From assembly GCA_007131525.1 (NCBI GenBank), contig SLQK01000003.1, forward strand, positions 1-7,903: DNA of 7,903 nt, read 5' to 3'. The notes beneath the pieces were generated by a model that worked only from the letters and a program-made list of their open reading frames with translations, was not told where the DNA came from and did no database searches. The translations under genes were made by a program, and so were the position numbers. Shown here piece by piece: positions 1 to 5,521 of this stretch; the stretch's first letter is position 1, and the number at the start of each line of letters is the position of its first letter. The DNA is from Nitriliruptoraceae bacterium (GTDB taxonomy: Bacteria > Actinomycetota > Nitriliruptoria > Nitriliruptorales > Nitriliruptoraceae).

Positions 1-881
1 GCGCCTCGATCCTGGAGATCAACCCCCACGTCGAGGTGGTCGAGCACCGGGCCTTCCTGACCTCGGACAACGCGCTGGAGATCATCGGCGGCTACGACCT
101 CGTGATCGACGGGACCGACAACTTCCCGACCCGCTACCTCGTCAACGACGCGTGCGTCCTGCTCGGTGTGCCCAACGTCTACGGGTCGATCTTCCGCTTC
201 GAGGGCCAGCTCAGCGTGTTCTACGCCGCTGAGGGCCCCTGCTACCGGTGCATGTTCCCCGAGCCGCCCCCGCCCGGCATGGTGCCCAACTGCGCCGAGG
301 GTGGGGTGCTCGGCATCATGGCCGGGCACATCGGCACCGCCCAGGGCATCGAGGGCATCAAGCTGATCACCGGGATCGGCGAGCCGATGATCGGCCGCCT
401 CGGGCTGTACGACGCGCTGGCGCAGGAGTGGATGTACGTCAGCGTCCGCAAGGACCCGGCCTGCCCCGTCTGCGGACCCGAGCCGACCGTCACCGAGCTG
501 ATCGACTACGAGGCGTTCTGCGGCGTGCCCTCCCACGACCGGGTCGTGGAGGCGGACCTGTCGCTGGCGGAGCTCGAGATCCTGCCCACCGAGTACGCCG
601 AGATCGCCGGCAAGCCCGATGTGGAGCTGCTCGATGTCCGCGAACCCCACGAGTACGAGATCAACCGCATCCCGGGGGCGACGCTGATCCCGAAGGACAC
701 CCTGGCGGGCCGGCTCGCAGAGCTCGACCCGACCAAGGAGTACGTCGTCCACTGCAAGTCCGGGGTGCGGTCGCTGGAGTCCACGCAGCTGCTGCGCGGT
801 GCGGGGTTCCGGGCCCGCTCCATGCGTGGGGGCATCAACGCCTACAGCCGGCAGGTGGACGACTCGATCCCGATCTACTGA
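1..881 (+). CDS. moeZ: MoeZ: adenylyltransferase/sulfurtransferase with C-terminal rhodanese domain (5' partial)
   Basis: Partial gene; the open frame runs in from the left edge (first full codon at 3) and gives about 292 residues, so roughly the first 100 residues of a ~390-aa protein, including the nucleotide-binding glycine loop, lie outside. Seen: the E1/MoeB-type motif DGTDNFPTRY (DGTDN at 108-122; its second Asp matches the catalytic Asp of E. coli MoeB), CYRC (240-251) followed by FPEPPPPGMVPNCAEGG, and CPVC (462-473). The two CxxC pairs are the family's structural zinc ligands. A rhodanese domain follows (about 580-878) with LLDVREPHEY and the active-site loop CKSGVRS, whose Cys is codon 753-755. 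Family knowledge: MoeZ adenylates the C-terminal Gly-Gly of small sulfur carriers (MoaD-, ThiS- and CysO-like), then passes sulfur from the rhodanese Cys to make a thiocarboxylate in the cytoplasm. All visible catalytic residues are intact. The GTG at 36 is internal, since conserved sequence continues upstream of it. Confidence 0.95.
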   Translation, partial: ASILEINPHVEVVEHRAFLTSDNALEIIGGYDLVIDGTDNFPTRYLVNDACVLLGVPNVYGSIFRFEGQLSVFYAAEGPCYRCMFPEPPPPGMVPNCAEGGVLGIMAGHIGTAQGIEGIKLITGIGEPMIGRLGLYDALAQEWMYVSVRKDPACPVCGPEPTVTELIDYEAFCGVPSHDRVVEADLSLAELEILPTEYAEIAGKPDVELLDVREPHEYEINRIPGATLIPKDTLAGRLAELDPTKEYVVHCKSGVRSLESTQLLRGAGFRARSMRGGINAYSRQVDDSIPIY

Positions 882-1297
882 CCGGACGCCCCGACGCGCT
901 CGGCGAAGGCCAGCACCCAGGCCTCCTGTGCCGAACCCTCGACGGCACCGGGGGTGTGGTGGCGCCGGACCCAGGCGACCGCACCGCTCGCCGGGACACC
1001 GGCCAGCACCGCCATGCAGGCCAGCACCGTGCCGGTCCGCCCCCGGCCCGCCAGGCAGCCGACCTCGACGTGCACGCCGCTGGCCGCCAGGGCGAAGGCG
1101 CGCTGGATCGCGGCCGTCGCCGCCCGGTCGTCGGTCGGGGTGGCGAGGTCCGGCCAGTCCACCACCTCGGCGGGCCAGCTCGGCGACCAGCGGGCATCGA
1201 GGTAGAGGCCGTGCTGCCGCCACGCGGCGTTGACCTCACGCTCCTCGAGGGCGGCGGCACGGACGATGGTGCCGTCAGGGAAGCGCACCTCACGCAT
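875..1297 (-). CDS. Small protein-tyrosine-phosphatase-like protein (WPD loop and CX5R loop)
   Basis: 140 residues from the ATG at 1297. A GTG lies directly upstream at 1300, but the AGGCGG at 1303-1308 is 5 nt from the ATG and only 2 nt from the GTG, so ATG is preferred. Seen: a WPD motif (about residues 48-50, VDWPDLATP), the general-acid loop of cysteine-dependent phosphatases, and a P-loop signature GCLAGRGRTGT with nucleophile Cys81 (codon 1055-1057) and phosphate-binding Arg87, i.e. C-x5-R. The residue before the Cys is Gly, not the usual His. A helix resembling LACMAVLAGV follows, as in dual-specificity phosphatases. No signal peptide or membrane segment, so cytoplasmic. It resembles short actinobacterial proteins annotated as protein-tyrosine phosphatases; the substrate is unknown and could be a phosphoprotein or a small phospho-metabolite. 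Its last codons overlap the end of moeZ by 7 bp on the opposite strand. It lies 53 bp after the glucosidase stop and may be co-transcribed with it. Confidence 0.85.
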   Translation of the reverse strand: MREVRFPDGTIVRAAALEEREVNAAWRQHGLYLDARWSPSWPAEVVDWPDLATPTDDRAATAAIQRAFALAASGVHVEVGCLAGRGRTGTVLACMAVLAGVPASGAVAWVRRHHTPGAVEGSAQEAWVLAFAERVGASGQ

Positions 1298-1350
1298 CAC
1301 GTCCGCCTGGTTCCGGGTGACCGTCGAGCTCGGCGCCGGTCGGTTCCGGC
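1298..1350 (-). promoter_or_regulatory. Short intergenic spacer with an 8-bp direct repeat and the phosphatase ribosome-binding site
   Basis: The spacer between the glucosidase stop and the phosphatase ATG holds two copies of GGTTCCGG (1309-1316 and 1342-1349 on the plus strand), with starts 33 bp apart, about three helical turns. It also holds a short inverted repeat GACCG/CGGTC flanking a GAGCTC palindrome. The AGGCGG at 1303-1308 (minus strand) is the likely ribosome-binding site. A regulatory role for the repeat is speculative, because short GC-rich repeats arise often by chance here. No U-rich terminator is visible. Confidence 0.3.
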
Positions 1351-3768
1351 TCAGCGCCGCAGCTGGGCCAGCAGCTCACCGAGACGGTCCCGGGCGCGAC
1401 CGTTGAGGACGTCGAGCATGGCGTCGATCACGCGGATCGGTGGCTTCCCGCCACCGAGCAGCGTGATGGCGCGGAGCGGCGCCTCGTTGATCACGGCCTC
1501 GAACATCTGCCGGCTCGACGCCTCCGCCGCGTCGTTGGACCCCTCGATGCGGCGGTGGGCCGCGGCCAGCAGCGCGGTGTGCACCCGGGTGCCGAGGGGG
1601 GTCTCGGGGAGGTCCGAGACGGGGCTGTTGCGGTGGAAGGGGAGGACCGGGTCGGGGGTCGGCACCGGGTGCCCCAGCAGGGCGGCGAACTCCTCGTCGG
1701 TGGCGATGGCACCCGCCGGCACCGTGCCCGGGGTCACAAGGTCGTCGGAGTCGACCTCGATCGTGGTCCGCGCCGCGATGTCGGTCGAGGAGCGGCCAAC
1801 GAGCACCTCGTAGGTGCCGGCCTCGACGACCCAGGCCTGGGTCGAGACGTCGTAGACCCGGAAGGCGCGGCGATCCAAGGGCAGCGACACCCGCTGCTCC
1901 TCCCCGGCCTCGAGCCGCACCTTCGCGGAGGCCTTGAGCTCCTTGGCCGGACGCCACAGCACCGAGCGCTCCGCCCGCAGGTAGACCTGCACCACCTCGC
2001 TGCCGGCCCGCTCCCCGGTGTTGCGCACGGTCACCTCGACGGTGCGCTCGGTCCCCTCGCCGGTGACCTCCAGCTCGTCGATGGCGAAGGTCGTGTAGCT
2101 GAGCCCGTGGCCGAAGGGGAAGGCCGCGGGCACGCTGGCGGTGTCGTGGAAGCGGTAGCCGATCAGGGCCCCTTCGCGGTGCTCGACCTGCTTGGGATGG
2201 CCGGGGAAGTTGGCGTGGGCTGGCAGGTCGCTGACGGCCGCCGGGAAGGACTCGGCCAGCCGGCCGCCGGGCTCCGCGTCTCCGACCAGCACGTCGGCCA
2301 GCGCGCTGCCCCCGGCCTGGCCGCCGAGGTAGGCCTCCACGATCGCGGCGGCGCGGTCAGCCCAGGGCAGCACCACCGGCGCGCCGTTCTGCAGCACCAC
2401 GACCGTCGGGGTCCCGGTCGCCAGGACGGCCTCGACCAGCTGGGTGTGACCGGGCGGCAGGGCCAGGTGCTCGCGGTCGAACCCCTCCGACTCGTAGCGT
2501 CCGGGGAGGCCGACGACCACGATCGCGACGCCTGCCGAGCTGGCCTGCGTCACCGCCTCGGCGAGCAGCTGGTCGGTGGTGGCGCCGGTCGCCGCGTCGT
2601 AGCCGGGCGCGTAGCTCACGTCGGCGCGACCGCGCAGCCGCGTCGTGGGCGCCGTCCGCAGGTCGTCGAGCCGGGTCGGCACGACCTGGGAGCTGCCCGC
2701 ACCCTGGAAGCGGGGGGTGGCCGCGAAGGCGCCGACGACGGCGAGGTGGCCCGCTGCCGCGCCATCGCCCAGCGGCAGGGTGCCGTCGTTGGTCAGCAGC
2801 ACGGTCCCCGCCGCAGCCGCGCGGCGTGCCAGGGCGTGGTGGGCGTCGAGGTCGGCGGGCGCCTCGCCGGCGCGGTTGGCGGCGGCGCGGATCAGCAGTT
2901 CGACCACGCGCGTCGCACACCGGTCGATCTCCGCCTCGGCGATGCGACCCTGCTCGGCGGCGAGGAGCACCTCACGGTCCAGGGCCTTGTTGCTCCCCGG
3001 CATCTCCAGGTCGCAGCCGGCCTGGATGGCCGCCACCCGGTCGTTCATGCCGCCCCAGTCGGACATGACCAGCCCGTCGAAGCCCCACTCCTCGCGGAGC
3101 ACCTCGGAGAGCAGCCACCGGTGGTCGGAGCAGTAGGTGCCGTTCAGCCGGTTGTAGGCGCTCATCACGGTCCAGGGGCGCGACGTGCGGACCGCGATCT
3201 CGAAGCCGGTCAGCTCCATCTCCCGCAGCGTGCGCTCGTCCACGATCGTGTCGACCACCATCCGGAAGCGCTCCTGATGGTTGGCCGCCAGGTGCTTCAG
3301 GCAGGCCCCGACGCCCTCGGACTGGATCCCGCGCACCAGCGCCGCCGCCAGCGTCCCGGCCAGCAGTGGGTCCTCGCTGAGGTACTCGAAGTTGCGGCCG
3401 CCCGCCGGGTGACGCTTGAGGTTCAGGCCCGGCCCCAGGACGACGTCCACGCCCTGGGCCCGGGCCTCACGGCCGAGCGCCGCGCCGACGTCCTCGAGCA
3501 GCTCCGGATCCCAGCTGGCGGCCAGGGTGACCGCGGTGGGGAAGCAGGTCGCGGGCGTGCTCCCACCCAGGCTCAGCTGGTTGCCGGCCATCTTGCGCAG
3601 CCCGTGGGGGCCGTCGGCCACCATGGCCGGTGCCAGACCAGCGCCCGGGACCCCCTCGAGGTGCCACTTGTCCGCCCCCGACAGCAGCGCGACCTTGGCC
3701 TCGAGGTCCAGCTCGGCGACGATGCGGGCCGCGTCGTTCGGGTGGTCGTCCTGCGCAGGGGTGCTCAC
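1351..3768 (-). CDS. Glycoside hydrolase family 3 beta-glucosidase-like enzyme with C-terminal extension
   Basis: 805 residues. The GTG start at 3768 is supported by GGAG (3775-3778) with a 6-nt spacer. Seen: an N-terminal GH3 barrel (about 15-300) with ADGPHGLR (Asp52, sugar-binding), the KH pair (158-159), and VMSDWGG, whose Asp237 (codon 3058-3060) is the expected nucleophile. The alpha/beta sandwich domain (about 315-555) carries YESEGFDRE, where Glu428 (codon 2485-2487) is the likely acid/base, followed by PFGHGLSYT. A fibronectin-III-like domain follows (about 575-665). There is no PA14 insert and no signal peptide, so it should act in the cytoplasm on imported or internally made beta-glucosides, releasing sugar from the non-reducing end by a retaining mechanism. 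Residues about 680-805 form an extra tail (EEFAALLGHPVP, then predicted helices). Exact specificity (glucoside, xyloside, saponin-like aglycone) cannot be read from sequence, and no sugar transporter adjoins it. It is 130 bp downstream of the MOSC gene. Confidence 0.93.
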   Translation of the reverse strand: MSTPAQDDHPNDAARIVAELDLEAKVALLSGADKWHLEGVPGAGLAPAMVADGPHGLRKMAGNQLSLGGSTPATCFPTAVTLAASWDPELLEDVGAALGREARAQGVDVVLGPGLNLKRHPAGGRNFEYLSEDPLLAGTLAAALVRGIQSEGVGACLKHLAANHQERFRMVVDTIVDERTLREMELTGFEIAVRTSRPWTVMSAYNRLNGTYCSDHRWLLSEVLREEWGFDGLVMSDWGGMNDRVAAIQAGCDLEMPGSNKALDREVLLAAEQGRIAEAEIDRCATRVVELLIRAAANRAGEAPADLDAHHALARRAAAAGTVLLTNDGTLPLGDGAAAGHLAVVGAFAATPRFQGAGSSQVVPTRLDDLRTAPTTRLRGRADVSYAPGYDAATGATTDQLLAEAVTQASSAGVAIVVVGLPGRYESEGFDREHLALPPGHTQLVEAVLATGTPTVVVLQNGAPVVLPWADRAAAIVEAYLGGQAGGSALADVLVGDAEPGGRLAESFPAAVSDLPAHANFPGHPKQVEHREGALIGYRFHDTASVPAAFPFGHGLSYTTFAIDELEVTGEGTERTVEVTVRNTGERAGSEVVQVYLRAERSVLWRPAKELKASAKVRLEAGEEQRVSLPLDRRAFRVYDVSTQAWVVEAGTYEVLVGRSSTDIAARTTIEVDSDDLVTPGTVPAGAIATDEEFAALLGHPVPTPDPVLPFHRNSPVSDLPETPLGTRVHTALLAAAHRRIEGSNDAAEASSRQMFEAVINEAPLRAITLLGGGKPPIRVIDAMLDVLNGRARDRLGELLAQLRR

Positions 3769-3798
3769 GGCTCGCTCCGTCGGGGTGCCGGTCCGGGT

Positions 3799-3812
3799 CG
3801 CCCCCCGGGGCG
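3799..3812. repeat. Perfect 6-bp inverted repeat in the glucosidase leader
   Basis: On the plus strand CGCCCC and GGGGCG are separated by CC. As RNA on the minus strand this can fold to a 5-bp GC stem with a 4-nt loop, about 30 nt upstream of the glucosidase GTG. It could be a hairpin in the leader or an operator half-site pair. It does not match the TGGGAGCGCTCCCA-type operator of CebR-like repressors. There is no functional evidence. Confidence 0.3.
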
Positions 3813-3828
3813 GTGGGCGCGACCACCG

Positions 3829-3834
3829 ACGCTA
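3829..3834 (-). promoter_or_regulatory. Possible -10 element upstream of the glucosidase gene
   Basis: On the minus strand this reads TAGCGT, matching the actinobacterial TANNNT -10 pattern, about 60 nt ahead of the GTG start. The -35 region (about 3852-3858) falls within the hexamer repeat and has no TTGACA-like match. This weak candidate rests on a short, common pattern and on the gap being the only sizeable one in the window. Confidence 0.2.
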
Positions 3835-3845
3835 GCAACGCCCGC

Positions 3846-3881
3846 GCCGACGGCGACGCCGACGCCAGCGCCGACGCCGGC
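3846..3881. repeat. Six-copy degenerate hexamer tandem repeat
   Basis: Six consecutive hexamers with consensus GCCGAC: copies 1, 3 and 5 are exact; copies 2 (GGCGAC), 4 (GCCAGC) and 6 (GCCGGC) differ by one or two bases. The array fills 36 bp of the 130-bp gap between the MOSC stop and the glucosidase start. It could be a slippage-generated spacer, a cluster of protein-binding half-sites, or the remnant of a coding tail. I see no gene in the gap. Confidence 0.6.
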
Positions 3882-3898
3882 TCGGTCAGGTGGGCTGG

Positions 3899-4414
3899 TC
3901 AGCCCTGCTCGGTGGGGACCCCTGCGACCGTCACGGCGTCACCGACGGTCAGCACCCCGTCGGTCAGCAGCCGGGCGGTGATGCCGCCGTGCCCCCGCAT
4001 GGCCTGGAAGCCGCCGGGCCCGAGCGCCTGCTCCATCTGCGAGCAGGGGTGACACCACCCGGTGCCCTCGAGCGCCACGTCACCGATCCGGAACCGGCGG
4101 TCGTACACCGAGGCGAGGTTGAGGCCGGCGACGACGAGGTTGCGGCGGAGCAGCGTCGGATCGACCTCGCTGCGGCCGACCAGGGCGGCGACCGCCGGCA
4201 GGTGCTCGGCCTGCAGCAGGGTCACCTGCCGCTTGGCGGCCGGGTCCGGGCTCCGCCCGATGCAGCGGTGGTCGCCCACCAGCCCGAGGCCCGCCACGAC
4301 CTCGACCTGGTCGACCGCGTGCGCGGGCTGCCCTCGGTCGGGTCGCAGCAGGATGGTGGTGAGGCGCCCCTCCTGGGGCACGTGGTCCAGCAGCGCGCGG
4401 GTCGAGCTGTCCAT
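3899..4414 (-). CDS. MOSC domain-containing protein
   Basis: 171 residues from the ATG at 4414, preceded by GAGGA (GAGG at 4419-4422, about 4 nt spacing). Seen: GLGLVGDHR (about 42-50), KRQVTLLQAEHLP (61-73), RRNLVVAGLNL (90-100), the Cys motif GTGWCHPCSQME with Cys121 and Cys124, and RGHGGI near 140-145. These are the hallmark blocks of MOSC domains, beta-rich folds found alone or at the C-terminus of molybdenum-cofactor sulfurases; the conserved Cys is thought to carry or bind sulfur or the cofactor. Stand-alone members such as YiiM and YcbX support reduction of N-hydroxylated compounds. This protein is a bare MOSC domain with no ferredoxin or beta-barrel partner, no signal peptide and no membrane segment. 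It starts 42 bp after the thiQ-like gene and is probably in the same transcript, unless the inverted repeat between them terminates it. Its substrate and partner are unknown. Confidence 0.9.
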   Translation of the reverse strand: MDSSTRALLDHVPQEGRLTTILLRPDRGQPAHAVDQVEVVAGLGLVGDHRCIGRSPDPAAKRQVTLLQAEHLPAVAALVGRSEVDPTLLRRNLVVAGLNLASVYDRRFRIGDVALEGTGWCHPCSQMEQALGPGGFQAMRGHGGITARLLTDGVLTVGDAVTVAGVPTEQG

Positions 4415-4424
4415 GGGTCCTCGT

Positions 4425-4452
4425 CCGTCAGGTCCGAGTCGGTCGCTGACGG
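4425..4452 (-). repeat. 7-bp inverted repeat (stem-loop) between the ATPase and MOSC genes
   Basis: CCGTCAG (4425-4431) and CTGACGG (4446-4452) are perfect reverse complements around a 14-nt loop, and the loop itself contains a small CCGA/TCGG inverted repeat. The structure fills most of the 42-bp gap between the thiQ-like stop (4457) and the MOSC ATG (4414). It ends just upstream of the MOSC ribosome-binding site (GAGG at 4419-4422) without covering it. There is no U-tract on the minus-strand transcript, so it is not a classical intrinsic terminator. It could attenuate or process the transcript, or be a DNA operator. Confidence 0.5.
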
Positions 4453-4456
4453 CACG

Positions 4457-5521
4457 CTACCGGTCCGGATCGTCCGCCAGCAGGTGGAGACCCGTCACCT
4501 CGATGGCCAGGCGCACCGTGTCACCGACGTCGGGGACCTCGCCGCGCCAGGCGGCCACCTGGAGGCGGTGGCCGCTGTCGGTGTGCAGACCGAGACGGAG
4601 ATGGTCGCCCTGGAACCGACGGGTGACGACCGTGGCGATGACGGTGAGCTCGTCGTCCGCCGGGGGCTGGTGGCTGGGAGCGAGCCGGAGCGCGTCGGGC
4701 AGGAGCACCGCCGTGACCGTGCCGGTGCCCGCGCCGGCGTCGCTCACCTCGGCGCGGGGGACGCGTCCCCAGGGCGTCGTCACCGTGGTGGCGTCGGCCT
4801 GCAGTTCGAACACCGGGTCGAGCCCGAGGAAGCCGGCCACGAAGGCCGTCCGCGGGCCGCGCCACAGCTCGGCCGGCGTGCCCTGCTGCTCGATCCGTCC
4901 GGCCCGCATCACCGCGATCCGGTCGGCCAGGGACAGGGCCTCGTCCTGATCGTGGGTGACGTAGACCACGGTGGTCCCGAGCTCGCTCAAGACCCGGGGC
5001 AGATCCTCCAGCAGGCGGGTCTGCAGGGCCCGGTCCAGGGAGCCCAGCGGCTCGTCCAGCATCAGCAGCCGCGGGCGGGGCGCGATGGCCCGGGCCAGCG
5101 CGACCCGCTGACGCTCCCCACCCGACAGCTCGTCGACGTGCCGGAACTCGGTGCCAGCCAGCCCGACCAGCGCCAGAGCCTCGGTCACCCGCTGTCGCAC
5201 GGCGGCGCGGTCCAGCCCGTGGACCCGGGGCCCGAAGGCGACGTTCTCCGCCACCGTGCGGTGGGGGAACAGGGCGTGCTCCTGGAACATCAGGCCGACG
5301 TCGCGCTGGTCGGGTCGGAGCCCTGCGAGGTCGCGGCCGTCGAGGTGGATCGTGCCCGTCACGGGGGGCTCCAACCCCGCCACGGCCCTGAGCAGGGTGG
5401 ACTTCCCGCAGCCCGACGGTCCCAGCACGCACAGCACCTCGCCGTCGGCGGCCGACAGCGCGAGGTCCTCGACGACCACCGTGTCGCCGTAGGCCAGGGT
5501 GAGGTGCTCGATCGTGAGCAT
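4457..5521 (-). CDS. thiQ: ABC transporter ATP-binding protein with TOBE domain, ThiQ-like
   Basis: 354 residues. The ATG at 5521 shares one base with the permease stop (TGATG), implying translational coupling; the much longer open frame upstream is out-of-frame permease sequence. Seen: Walker A GPSGCGKST (34-42), Q-loop Gln80 (MFQEHALFPH), signature LSGGERQR (132-139), Walker B RLLMLDEP (151-158), D-loop GSLDR (160-164), H-loop His190 (YVTHDQDEA). All catalytic residues are present. Residues about 240-350 form a TOBE-like beta-rich extension. It hydrolyses ATP on the cytoplasmic face to drive import through the adjoining permease. E. coli ThiQ ends near 232 residues without TOBE, so this protein looks more like the FbpC/PotA type in architecture. 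Assignment to thiamine comes from the neighbouring ThiB-like binding protein, not from the ATPase itself. It is followed after 42 bp by the MOSC gene. Confidence 0.9.
   Translation of the reverse strand: MLTIEHLTLAYGDTVVVEDLALSAADGEVLCVLGPSGCGKSTLLRAVAGLEPPVTGTIHLDGRDLAGLRPDQRDVGLMFQEHALFPHRTVAENVAFGPRVHGLDRAAVRQRVTEALALVGLAGTEFRHVDELSGGERQRVALARAIAPRPRLLMLDEPLGSLDRALQTRLLEDLPRVLSELGTTVVYVTHDQDEALSLADRIAVMRAGRIEQQGTPAELWRGPRTAFVAGFLGLDPVFELQADATTVTTPWGRVPRAEVSDAGAGTGTVTAVLLPDALRLAPSHQPPADDELTVIATVVTRRFQGDHLRLGLHTDSGHRLQVAAWRGEVPDVGDTVRLAIEVTGLHLLADDPDR

Noticed and set aside
36..881. moeZ starting at the GTG at 36
   Set aside because: Conserved MoeB-like sequence (ILEINPHVEV) continues in frame up to the left edge, so this GTG is internal to a truncated gene.
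248..1813. 521-residue plus-strand frame running through moeZ, the phosphatase and the end of the glucosidase
   Set aside because: It crosses three well-supported genes out of frame and has no recognisable motif.
3799..3812. Intrinsic terminator after the MOSC gene
   Set aside because: The GC hairpin has no U-tract on the minus-strand transcript and lies close to the glucosidase start, so I list it only as an inverted repeat.
4521..5432. 303-residue minus-strand frame inside the ATPase gene
   Set aside because: Alternate-frame shadow with Arg/Gly/Pro-rich translation and no motif. The ATPase frame has all ABC motifs.
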